DNA of 64,000 bases, from NCBI GenBank assembly GCA_040881665.1, contig JBBECT010000004.1, forward strand, positions 1 to 64,000. Reading direction: 5' to 3'. The notes below the pieces were generated by a model. It had not been told where the DNA came from, searched no databases, and saw only the letters and a program-made list of their open reading frames with translations. Positions 8,095 to 15,341 of the stretch are shown here, in pieces. Within the stretch, counting starts at the first letter, position 1. Every line of letters starts with the position of its first letter. The stretch is from Actinomycetota bacterium (lineage in GTDB: Bacteria; Actinomycetota; UBA4738; HRBIN12). The position numbers and the translations under genes were made by a program.

Positions 8095-8889
8095 GTGCGC
8101 AATGCAGAAGGACCCCTCTATGCAGAGAACGTCAAGCTGCGAGTGGTGGCGGTTGGACTCGCCTTCTTCCTAGCGGGTGTGGCCTGTGCCTGGGTGGGGG
8201 AAGCGTGGCTTGAAGGTGTTTCCAGCCAGACGGTGAGTAGCGTCGGCACGGCGCTCTTCACACTCGGTCTTGGCACCATCGCATATGAGGTGTGGCTCCG
8301 AAGATCAGTGACGCGGGAGATGCTCGCCGCACACAGGCTGTCGATTGACCTCACCCGGGCCGGGATACTGGAGATCAATAGCGTGCGGGATGTTGATTGG
8401 AAGGATTTCGTCGACAGCAACGCCGGAGATATGACGATCGTCGTCCCCCACGCCAGAACCTGGTCTGCGGCACACGCCCAGATGGTGTGCGAACTCGCCG
8501 CAACGAAGAACTTCAAGGTGACCGTCTGCCTCCTGGATCCCTCGGCACCCAAGGAGATCCTTGAGCTGTACGGACATCGAACACGGGAGTACCTTGCCGA
8601 GGTTGAAGAGCAGTGGCGCCGCGGGGAAGCGACGGCCCGAGATCGATCGGGCCACGCACTACGAATCGAAGTTGAGCGTCTAGCGGCCCACACCCCGCAC
8701 TCCTTCTATCGGAAGGGGGATGTCATGTGGGTTGTCCTTCACTCCAGACAGCGCGATCACTCACGGCCGGCGATCTTGTGTGCTCGGACAGGCCACAACG
8801 ACGGGCTGTTTGATTGGGTCTATGCAGAGTGGCGGGCCTGCAAGGCTCGAGTGGCTGCACAAGCCACCAGCAAGGGCAAGGAGAGTTGA
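8095..8889 (+). CDS. Two-TM membrane protein with cytoplasmic domain, unknown function
   Basis: 264-residue protein: short N terminus, TM helices ~17-36 and ~44-66, then a ~195-residue cytoplasmic domain with alternating strands and helices (DMTIVVPHARTWSAAHAQM, FKVTVCLLDPSAPKEILELY, MWVVLHSRQRD, PAILCARTGHNDGLFDWVYA). The layout, two anchors plus an alpha/beta domain, resembles membrane effectors of some defence systems, but I recognise no catalytic motif; an HxK phospholipase D signature is absent. GTG 8095 (GGGGTGA upstream) was preferred over ATG 8053. It is the only convincing gene between tRNA fragments B and C, so it is the likely cargo of a very small integrated element. GC is lower than in chromosomal parts. 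Confidence 0.7.
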   Translation: MRNAEGPLYAENVKLRVVAVGLAFFLAGVACAWVGEAWLEGVSSQTVSSVGTALFTLGLGTIAYEVWLRRSVTREMLAAHRLSIDLTRAGILEINSVRDVDWKDFVDSNAGDMTIVVPHARTWSAAHAQMVCELAATKNFKVTVCLLDPSAPKEILELYGHRTREYLAEVEEQWRRGEATARDRSGHALRIEVERLAAHTPHSFYRKGDVMWVVLHSRQRDHSRPAILCARTGHNDGLFDWVYAEWRACKARVAAQATSKGKES

Positions 8890-9250
8890 ACTCAGCAGCC
8901 TCCTCCTCCCGCCCGGCGAGGACGATCGGATTGCTCCTGACAAGAATCGACTGGAATTCCAGCACACACATGAGGGGCGATTTCACCCTGATGGACTTGC
9001 CGTTCCCAATCGCGGGTCCTCAATCGCGGCAACGCCGTCTCCGGCCATGAGAGCCAGCCGGGTGACCACAGATCCTGCTGGCCTCTCATACGCCGCGATT
9101 ACGTGCAGTCGTCCCCGGTCCTACCATTCTCTCGTGGCATTGCTCTATGACGCAACCCAGCCCTCCCCACCAGCCTCAATGCGGGTGGGGAACCAGGAAC
9201 CCAGCCGTCAGAGAATCCCCCTCTACGGCTGCACAAAACGCCGCGCACCG
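8890..9250. other. No gene seen
   Basis: About 360 bases between the 2-TM gene and tRNA fragment C without a supported gene on either strand. The last 50 bases resemble the DNA left of fragment A. Confidence 0.5.
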
Positions 9251-9296
9251 CGTTTCCTAAACCGTGTGCGCAGGTTCGACTCCTGCCGGGGGCACT
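9251..9296 (+). repeat. tRNA-Arg(CCT) 3'-half fragment, copy C
   Basis: 46 bases identical to copy A, with partly conserved 5' flank (CCTCTACGGC, GCACC.CGTTTCC) but unrelated DNA downstream (GATGCTG). The change of right flank suggests that C is the outermost attachment site and that chromosomal or older DNA begins after it. Confidence 0.85.
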
Positions 9297-9478
9297 GATG
9301 CTGTGTCCTGTTCCGGGGCTGTCCTGTTCCGGGTGATGCTGGACGGATGGAGTGTGAACGGAGAGCGGCGGATCGGACGTGATGCGGACCTGATCTGGGC
9401 CTTCCCGTGCCGTCCTCCCGGCGCCCACGCCCGCCTTGAGCGATGCGCCCACCACCAGGCGCGACGCCGGGCTTTCAT
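9257..9478 (-). CDS. Doubtful Arg/Trp-rich small frame running into tRNA fragment C
   Basis: 73-residue frame starting ATG 9478 with a strong GAGGAGG site 8 bases upstream. The start is strikingly basic (MKARRRAWWWAHRSRR), after which composition looks random and the frame ends inside the tRNA fragment. The ribosome site is the main evidence; it may be the start of an element gene truncated at the attachment site. Confidence 0.25.
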   Translation of the reverse strand: MKARRRAWWWAHRSRRAWAPGGRHGKAQIRSASRPIRRSPFTLHPSSITRNRTAPEQDTASVPPAGVEPAHTV

Positions 9479-9642
9479 GGTCGTTCCTCCTCGCCTATCG
9501 GGCTGGCAAGGAACACTCATATTAAGGTGGACGGATTCTCGCGGGTCAGGTCCACGATTGCATGACGCTGTTACGGAGACATATCTCGTCCCGCGGAGCA
9601 CATGGCTTCGATTGCATCCCGTTGCGGACTAGGGCACCCTTA

Positions 9643-10185
9643 ATGAGCATATCGAAGGAGCGCCTCGGGACGAGGAGCAAGTGGTTAGCTGCAGCAGCGC
9701 TGGTCGGGGGTATTACAGTCCTGGCAGCGACGATCATCGTGGCGTCCGAAGCAGAGGGGGAATCTCCCAATGCACTTGACTGCCCCGAAGGTGCTCCAAC
9801 AAGCGAGAGCATTTTCGAGTTTTCTTGGGAGCCCGTTGGTCTCACGCCGGAGGAAGCGCAAGAATGGGAAGCGGCAGGCTTCGATTCTCCCGCTGGCTTC
9901 TTTGAGAGCGAACTGGCGTTAGAACTGATCCGTACGCCGACAGACTCCCTCGAGCTGGTTGAGGATGAAACCTCTACGGAGGATGGCGTCACGGTGCTCG
10001 AAGGTGCTAGTGAGGAGAGTGAAGGTCGCTCAGTGCAGGCGTCGGCTTCCGGGTCCACCATGGGGGCAGCAGAGATTGTTCCGCATGACTTCGTCGTCTG
10101 GAACGATGGCCATCGGGTCGCGTTCGTCGGCCTCCTTGAAAGTAACGGACAGTTCCGGGTTGAAAGCGTCTCGCAGTGCGCTTAG
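9643..10185 (+). CDS. Hypothetical membrane-anchored or secreted acidic protein
   Basis: 180 residues: a basic N terminus, one hydrophobic helix ~14-35 (WLAAAALVGGITVLAATIIV) acting as signal anchor, then a strongly acidic extracytoplasmic region (LTPEEAQEWEAAGF; LELVEDETSTEDGV) and a C-terminal part with HDFVVWNDGHRVAFVGLL. No family recognised. ATG 9643 puts the start directly before the basic segment; the ribosome site is weak. It stands alone to the right of tRNA fragment C, with GC below the chromosomal average. Confidence 0.6.
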   Translation: MSISKERLGTRSKWLAAAALVGGITVLAATIIVASEAEGESPNALDCPEGAPTSESIFEFSWEPVGLTPEEAQEWEAAGFDSPAGFFESELALELIRTPTDSLELVEDETSTEDGVTVLEGASEESEGRSVQASASGSTMGAAEIVPHDFVVWNDGHRVAFVGLLESNGQFRVESVSQCA

Positions 10186-10638
10186 CTCCGTGAACCCTTA
10201 TGCCAAAGGCGCCCAGGGGGAACGGACCACGATGAGGGATGGAAGGCGGACGATCCAGAGCGAGAGACCCCGAAGTGGCGGTTCTCCGTGAGGCTGGTGC
10301 AAGAAGCCATCCACAAACCAAGAATGACGCCGATGCCGACCGACAGCCGAGTCCAGCGACTCCACACCGCCAGGCCAGATTGCATTCGAGGGTTCAACAG
10401 TCGTAGCCGCCGTCAGAGAGGTCCGCACTGATTTCAAAGGTGTTATAGCAAGGAGCTCTCTCTGGCCCGAACGAAGATTCGGGCCACTCCCTCGTTTGCA
10501 AAGTAGAGGGGGCACGAAGAGCGGTCCTAGAGCCGCCTGCTGATCCGCGTGCCTTGTTTCGTGTGACCCCCAGGGCCACTTACCTCCCCGGACTTCGTCA
10601 GGAAGGACCCGACCGGGTCTTCTCACAGGAGGTGGGCC
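10186..10638. other. No gene seen
   Basis: About 450 bases with only short, unsupported frames. It lies between the acidic protein gene and the IS481-type stub and is probably eroded mobile DNA. Confidence 0.5.
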
Positions 10639-10776
10639 GTGCTGGTGGAGCTCAGCGTCATGGAACAGCGGTATCAGGCAGTGCTCGCGGCCGAGCTATG
10701 CCGTGAGCATCCCTGGTGGGGACCGGGTCACGGGATCCCATGGGCCGACGACCACGGATCGAGCGAGGACGACTGA
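10639..10776 (+). pseudogene. IS481-type transposase 5' stub
   Basis: A strong AGGAGG site precedes GTG 10639. The first ~17 codons (VLVELSVMEQRYQAVLA) match the typical N terminus of IS481-family transposases; the remaining ~28 codons to the stop (AELCREHPWWGPG onward) do not, and the HTH and DDE domains are missing. It is a truncated insertion-sequence remnant whose translation start is still intact. Confidence 0.65.
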
Positions 10777-10831
10777 ACCGTTCCCCGATCACGTGCGTAC
10801 CCCTGGCAACTCGGGAGAAGAAGGGGGAACG

Positions 10832-11110
10832 ATGCGCACGACCAGGAGAGCGTTGATCGTCGCGATAACGACCGCCGGGCTGGTTGCGGGACCGGGAGGG
10901 GTGGCCTTCGCCCACGTCCACGGGGTCACGCCCCTGTTGGCGTGTGGGAACACCGCGATCAACGGCGCGAACCGCACGGACACGACCCCGGCGAGCGAAG
11001 CGAACGGGGGTCCGATCACGGGACTGATCCCTCGCGACGTCGGGAACGCCCCGATCACCGTAGGAGATGGTGGGTTCGGTTCGCCCGCTACAGACCACTG
11101 CCGGAGCTGA
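10832..11110 (+). CDS. Small secreted protein, unknown function
   Basis: 92 residues. Basic start (MRTTRRA), hydrophobic core ~8-22 and an AFAHVHG cleavage region form a good Sec signal peptide. The mature part is short, Gly/Thr/Asn-rich, with two cysteines (LACGNTAING and DHCRS) that could form a disulfide. ATG 10832 follows AAGGGGG with good spacing. Monocistronic. No family recognised. Confidence 0.65.
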   Translation: MRTTRRALIVAITTAGLVAGPGGVAFAHVHGVTPLLACGNTAINGANRTDTTPASEANGGPITGLIPRDVGNAPITVGDGGFGSPATDHCRS

Positions 11111-11215
11111 CCCAGGGCACCGCCGCCTGCGATGATGGACATGGTCATGGTGGCCGACGGGGCCGCGGACCCGCTTGCGAACGGGACTCGGTCACCTCGG
11201 TCGCGGCTGGTCGGC

Positions 11216-12352
11216 TCAGCGGGCGCCGGAGGTGTTGCGCCGCGCGTCCGGGGCATCGGACACCGAACGCACTGCTCGCCGTGCCTCGATCGTGCGGGCG
11301 ATGTAGTCGGCGTCGCGTCCGACGCCATGGATCTGCTCCGAGGAGACCGAATGGAGGAACTTGAGACCGATGAAGTAGAGGCCGGGCTCCGAATCGACGA
11401 TCCCCCGCTCGTGGAGCGGTTCCTGCGGTCCGAGCACGGGTAGCTCGATCCAGGAGAATCCGGGTTGGAAGCCCGTGCACCACACCACATTGGCGGCATC
11501 CACGGAGCGACCGTCTTCGAGTTGCGGCAGTCCCTCTGAGACACCGGTGACCCGAGGGACACGTTGCACTCCCAGTGCGGCGAGATCTTTGGGCTTGACC
11601 CGGATCAGCGGTTCACCGCTCGAGATCATCTTGGGTCGCGCTTTCCTTCCGATGGGCGTCCCGGTCGTCAGCACCCGGTGAAAGATGACCCGGCCGATGA
11701 ACGGCATGAGGACGCGGGCGACGACGCTTTCGGGGCGGAAGGGGATCGCGCCGGTGCTGGGTCCCGATAGCACCACCTCGTGCGTTCTCGCCACTTCGTT
11801 GGCGACCTCGGCACCCGAGTTCCCCGCACCGACGACGAGGACGCTACCTTCTTGGAGCTGCCCCGGATTCTTGTACTCGGCGACATGGAGCTGGACGATC
11901 CGCGCATCGAGATCGGATGCACACTCGGGGATCCGGGGCCGTTGCCAGCTCGACATCGCGACCACCACGTTGTCGGCTTCGAACCGTCGGTCCCCCGAGG
12001 TGGCGACGAAACGATCACCTTCCCGCGACAGCCTCTCCACCCGTATCCGCGTCTCCACCTGGAGGTCGAACTTCCGAGCGTAGGACTCGAGGTAGTCCGC
12101 CCACTCGTTCTTGCTCGGGAACCCCCAGTGGTACCCGGGGAACGACATCCCCGGAAGGCGATTGAGACGGTTGGGGGTGAACAGTCGCAGGGAGTCCCAC
12201 CGGTTCCGCCACGCGTCCCCGATCCGCGGATTGGCGTCGATGATCTTGTAGGGCAGATCTCGCCGCGCCAGCTGATAGCCCGTCGCCAGCCCGGCCTGCC
12301 CACCCCCGATGACTAGGGTTTCCACGTACTCACGTCCGTGTTGGGCGGCCAT
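11216..12352 (-). CDS. FAD/NAD(P)-binding monooxygenase, CzcO-like flavoprotein
   Basis: 378-residue flavoprotein of the class B monooxygenase-like group (COG2072). An FAD-binding GGGQAG at 16-21, a WRNRWDSLRLFTP segment typical of the group, and a second dinucleotide-binding GAGNSG at 175-180 for NAD(P)H are visible, as is a late GLYFIGL region. It probably oxygenates or oxidises a small hydrophobic substrate; the annotation 'potassium transport flavoprotein' used for homologues is not supported by function. ATG 12352 follows GAGGAGGTGGG. It is transcribed away from the adjacent PadR regulator, and paired operators lie between them, so it is the probable regulatory target. Confidence 0.85.
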   Translation of the reverse strand: MAAQHGREYVETLVIGGGQAGLATGYQLARRDLPYKIIDANPRIGDAWRNRWDSLRLFTPNRLNRLPGMSFPGYHWGFPSKNEWADYLESYARKFDLQVETRIRVERLSREGDRFVATSGDRRFEADNVVVAMSSWQRPRIPECASDLDARIVQLHVAEYKNPGQLQEGSVLVVGAGNSGAEVANEVARTHEVVLSGPSTGAIPFRPESVVARVLMPFIGRVIFHRVLTTGTPIGRKARPKMISSGEPLIRVKPKDLAALGVQRVPRVTGVSEGLPQLEDGRSVDAANVVWCTGFQPGFSWIELPVLGPQEPLHERGIVDSEPGLYFIGLKFLHSVSSEQIHGVGRDADYIARTIEARRAVRSVSDAPDARRNTSGAR

Positions 12353-12413
12353 GCCACCCACCTCCTCAACCGATCGACCGGGAAGGTTTCCGTGGATCAA
12401 CCCGGCCGGGCCT

Positions 12414-12453
12414 ATACTCTCAATCGGAGTATCTATACTGGCGTTTGGAGTAT
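12414..12453. promoter_or_regulatory. Tandem PadR-type operators in the divergent promoter
   Basis: Two 19-base inverted repeats of the form ATACT-N9-AGTAT lie at 12414-12432 and 12435-12453, with centres 21 bases (two helical turns) apart. They sit between the flavoprotein gene (left, minus) and the PadR gene (right, plus), 13 bases before the PadR start. PadR proteins bind short dyads of this kind as dimers, so autoregulation together with control of the flavoprotein gene is likely. Confidence 0.75.
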
Positions 12454-12465
12454 GTCAAGGGGGAG

Positions 12466-13152
12466 ATGACGACGCAGCTGACGACGACCTCGTATGCGGT
12501 TCTGGCCCAGGTTGCGGTGCATCCCTGGTCGACCTACGAGCTGGCGCAGCAGCGGGTGCGCTACTTCCGCTACGTGTGGCCGCGAGCCGAAAGCGCCATC
12601 TACCGAGAAGTGAAGCGGCTTTCTGCGATGGGCCTCCTGACCGGGAAGAAGGACTACGTCGGGAAGCGGGCACGAACCGTGTACTCGATCACGGACGAGG
12701 GACGTGAGGCGCTGCGCGGATGGCTCTCCACGCCGGTGTCTCCGTTCGCCATGGATTTCGAAGCCATGATCCGACTCTTCGTGGCCCCTCTCGGCACCAA
12801 GGATCAGATCGTGACGACCCTCCATCAGGTCCGAGACGATGCCCGGGAGATGCTCCGTTTCGGAGGAGAGGTCAAACAGGAGTTCCTCGAAGGCCTCGCC
12901 GTCACCCAGGATCAGGTCTACATCCGCGCCCTGGCAGTGGACTTCTTCATCAGCCTCCTCAACACGGTCCACGCGTGGGCGGAACGAACCATCGAAGAGA
13001 TCGAATCATGGGACGACCTCAGCCCCGATGGAAAGAACGAGCGCGCACTCGACAGGATCAGAGAGCTACCGGTCGCGACGCCTAGGCCGATCGAGACGAC
13101 ACCGGTAGCGCCTCGTACGCAGCTCCGGCCGCGACAGCACCGGACACGTTGA
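12466..13152 (+). CDS. PadR-family transcriptional regulator
   Basis: 228-residue regulator. The N-terminal winged helix (~8-95) has the PadR pattern: STYELAQQ, WPRAESAIYREVKRLSAMGLL and a wing KRARTVYSITDEGREAL. The C-terminal helical domain (~105-200), as in the PadR C-terminal (Vir-like) family, mediates dimerisation and ligand response. The last ~25 residues are Arg/Pro-rich and probably disordered. ATG 12466 is preceded by AAGGGGG. The paired ATACT-N9-AGTAT dyads directly upstream are its probable binding sites. Confidence 0.9.
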   Translation: MTTQLTTTSYAVLAQVAVHPWSTYELAQQRVRYFRYVWPRAESAIYREVKRLSAMGLLTGKKDYVGKRARTVYSITDEGREALRGWLSTPVSPFAMDFEAMIRLFVAPLGTKDQIVTTLHQVRDDAREMLRFGGEVKQEFLEGLAVTQDQVYIRALAVDFFISLLNTVHAWAERTIEEIESWDDLSPDGKNERALDRIRELPVATPRPIETTPVAPRTQLRPRQHRTR

Positions 13153-13189
13153 AGGTTGATGTCGTGTCCCGGCTGATCGTCGGCCGGGC

Positions 13190-13252
13190 TCAGCAGGCCG
13201 CCAGCAGGCCCAGGACCTTGCGCCGGAACTCCGGCGGGCAGCTCTTCGGCAT
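13190..13252 (-). pseudogene. IS3-type transposase OrfA 5' stub
   Basis: AAAGGAGG precedes ATG 13252. The 20-residue product (MPKSCPPEFRRKVLGLLAAC) matches the first residues of OrfA-like transposases and then stops. The HTH that should follow is absent. This is a second truncated transposase start in the region, again with its ribosome site intact. Confidence 0.65.
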
Positions 13253-13485
13253 GCCGTTCCTCCTTTCGAGCATGAGGATTCCACCAACCCGGCTCAACAG
13301 AACCGAGGGCAGACCTCTCCACTTTCACGCGCTGCGCTTCTCTACCTGCCAATCGGCGTCCACCACGAGGTGCTTGCCCGCTCCGACCGGCCAGGGAACC
13401 CAGCCGGCGCATCGAGGCTGGTTTGAAGCACGATCCGCCGGGTATCGCCAGCGCCCAGGCAAACGAATTCGGAGGGGAGGGAAAC

Positions 13486-13719
13486 ATGAAACGGAGCTTG
13501 ACTGCTTTGGCGCTGGCTGCCGTCCTGACGCTTGGCGGTGGCGCCGTCGCCACAGCGCAGGACACGGACACGTCGGTGACGGAGGAAGCCACCAATGACG
13601 ATGGCGACACCGGCCTGTTCGGGCTGGCTGGCTTGCTCGGCCTTATCGGCCTCGCCGGTTTGAAGCGACGTGACCGCTCGGATCACGTGAGGACGGGTCG
13701 GGACGACGTTCGTAGGTGA
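13486..13719 (+). CDS. Small exported protein with WGxxGxxG-like C-terminal sorting segment
   Basis: 77 residues. Sec signal peptide 1-22 (MKRSLTALALAAVLTLGGG), short acidic Thr-rich mature part, then GLFGLAGLLGLIGLAGL and a basic end KRRDR. Hydrophobic segment plus basic tail, headed by a Gly-rich motif, resembles WGxxGxxG-CTERM proteins, a group processed or anchored like LPXTG or PEP-CTERM proteins; here the Trp is replaced (DTGLFG). The last ~12 residues extend past the basic cluster. GGAGGGGAGGG precedes the ATG. A hairpin terminator follows. Confidence 0.75.
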   Translation: MKRSLTALALAAVLTLGGGAVATAQDTDTSVTEEATNDDGDTGLFGLAGLLGLIGLAGLKRRDRSDHVRTGRDDVRR

Positions 13720-13730
13720 GTAGCAGGCGA

Positions 13731-13758
13731 AGGGGGTGCGGCTATTGCGCCGCCCCCT
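13731..13758 (+). terminator. GC-rich hairpin after the WGxxGxxG-like gene
   Basis: GGGG..GCGGC (13732-13742) pairs with GCCGC.CCCC (13749-13757) around a 6-base loop. There is no proper T run after it, so termination would be weak or of the actinobacterial U-poor type. Confidence 0.45.
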
Positions 13759-13797
13759 CCGCTTGCTCTGAGGCGGAGCCGATGATGATGAGGCTTC

Positions 13798-13920
13798 ATG
13801 CGATTCGGTAACTGGGAAGTGCAACCACTTGGCGGCGGGTTTGGTTGCTTGATGATGATCTTGGGCTCTCTCGCCTTGTCCGTGCTCCTTACCATCGTGG
13901 CCAACCTGCTTCTCCGCTAG
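13798..13920 (+). CDS. 40-residue membrane protein
   Basis: A complete small gene from ATG 13798 to TAG 13920. Polar Gly-rich start (MRFGNWEVQPLGGGFG) followed by one strong transmembrane helix ~18-38 (MMILGSLALSVLLTIVANLL) and a terminal Arg. A modest GATGAGG site lies upstream. Length and pattern match single-helix actinobacterial small proteins; the function is unknown. It lies just after the surface-protein gene and its hairpin, same strand, but need not be in one operon. Confidence 0.6.
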   Translation: MRFGNWEVQPLGGGFGCLMMILGSLALSVLLTIVANLLLR

Positions 13921-14170
13921 GTCTCACCGACTCGTGCGTCCTTTGCGTCTCGGGCCTTCTCGCGCGCAAACGCCGTTGGGAGCGTACGGGGACGGTCCCG
14001 CCGGGTCCGAGCGATCGGGCAGCGGATCCTGCACCTCTCTTGAAGGCGGCGGCCTCGAACCACCAGCGGGTTCGGGGCCTTCGCCTTTTCCGAAGGTTTT
14101 TTCCGGCCTTGGGTTTGATTGGCCCGCCGCCCGGGAAATCCGCCTTCCCGACGACCAGCGAGGAGGAGAG

Positions 14171-14614
14171 ATGGACGCGATCCAGCTGTTGGAGGACGAT
14201 CACGACGCGCTCAAGGAGCTACTGGAGAAGGCGGATTCCACTACAGAGCGCGGAGTGAAGACCCGGGAGGAGCTCCTGACCCGCATCAAGAACGACCTTA
14301 CCGTGCACGAGGCTATCGAAGAGGAAATCTTCTACCCCGCGTTGAAGGAACATGCCAAGACCAAGGAGATCACTCTCGAGGCCTACGAGGAGCACCACGT
14401 CGTGGACGAGATCATGGGGGAGATCGAGCAGACGCCCTTCGACGACGAGCGATGGGGGGCCAAGTTCACGGTCATGAAGGAGAACATCGAGCACCACATC
14501 GAGGAAGAGGAAGGCGAGATGTTCAAGCAGGCACGGCAGGTCTTGGATGCCGCTGAAATCGAGAAGCTGGGCGACCGGATGGCCGCGCGCAAGAAGTCGC
14601 TCCTTGCAGGGTGA
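14171..14614 (+). CDS. Hemerythrin HHE-domain protein
   Basis: 147-residue four-helix protein with the di-iron ligands of the hemerythrin-like family: H11 in DDHDALKELL, H46 with E50 in VHEAIEEEIF, H75/H76 in EEHHVVDEIM and H108/H109 in NIEHHIEEEEGEMF. Members bind O2, NO or respond to redox stress; the exact role is not readable. AGGAGGAG precedes ATG 14171. Another gene follows 50 bases later on the same strand. Confidence 0.9.
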   Translation: MDAIQLLEDDHDALKELLEKADSTTERGVKTREELLTRIKNDLTVHEAIEEEIFYPALKEHAKTKEITLEAYEEHHVVDEIMGEIEQTPFDDERWGAKFTVMKENIEHHIEEEEGEMFKQARQVLDAAEIEKLGDRMAARKKSLLAG

Positions 14615-14664
14615 CGTGTTGGCGGCTCTCATTCGTCATACCGACGCGAAGGGTGAGAGGACCC

Positions 14665-15171
14665 ATGGAAACGCGACCCCTACCGATCTATCTCAACGAC
14701 CACCTAGCGGGATCCATCGCGGCATCCGAGCTTGCTAACCGCTGCCAGTCCGAGAACCGCGACCGCCCTGAGATCTCGGAAGTGCTCTCTCGATTTCGAA
14801 GAGAGCTGGAGACAGAACGTGCCGTTCTGGAGAAGATGATCGAGGTCGTCGGCGGGCAAAGGAGCACGGTCAAGATGGCCATGGCCTGGAGCATGGAGAA
14901 AGTCAGTCGGCTCAAGCTGAACGGCGGGGTCATCTCCTACACCCCGCTCAGTCGGCTGATCGAGCTTGAGGGCCTGATCGCTGGGGTGCGCTTGAAGGAG
15001 GCGCTGTGGGAGTCACTCATCGTTGCTGGTCCAGGCGGCATCGACACAGCGGCCTGCGGACGGCTCGCTGACCAGGCCCGCCGACAATCTGGGGACCTGG
15101 AAACCCTGCGCAAGGCCTGCGTGCTCGAAGCACTCGAAGAGCCTGCAAGTGCGCCGCTGTCTGACAGCTGA
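14665..15171 (+). CDS. Conserved hypothetical helical protein
   Basis: 168 residues. The opening LPIYLNDHLAGSIAASELA resembles a widespread uncharacterised family of short helical proteins often near hemerythrins and stress proteins. The middle has charged helices (ISEVLSRFRRELETERAVLEKM) and the C terminus is Ala/Arg-rich. No catalytic motif seen; a ferritin-like bundle is possible. ATG 14665 follows GAGAGG. It is probably co-transcribed with the hemerythrin gene. Confidence 0.7.
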   Translation: METRPLPIYLNDHLAGSIAASELANRCQSENRDRPEISEVLSRFRRELETERAVLEKMIEVVGGQRSTVKMAMAWSMEKVSRLKLNGGVISYTPLSRLIELEGLIAGVRLKEALWESLIVAGPGGIDTAACGRLADQARRQSGDLETLRKACVLEALEEPASAPLSDS

Positions 15172-15341
15172 GCGAGTTGGTCTCGCTTGCGGTCTCTGCT
15201 CTTGCTCGGCAGTCTGAGCCAGGTCGAAGAGAGTCATGCGCAGAGAAGTTCCTCTCCCGATCCGGGGCTCTAACGGTGCCGGAAGAGGCACTTCGCACAC
15301 GGTGAGTTGCGCCCCGTCACCATCGAGGCGAATATCGGCCC

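Noticed and set aside
10182-10397. Minus-strand frame with a hydrophobic stretch and a Cys, lipoprotein-like
   Set aside because: No ribosome site, weak signal peptide, and it runs into eroded mobile DNA.
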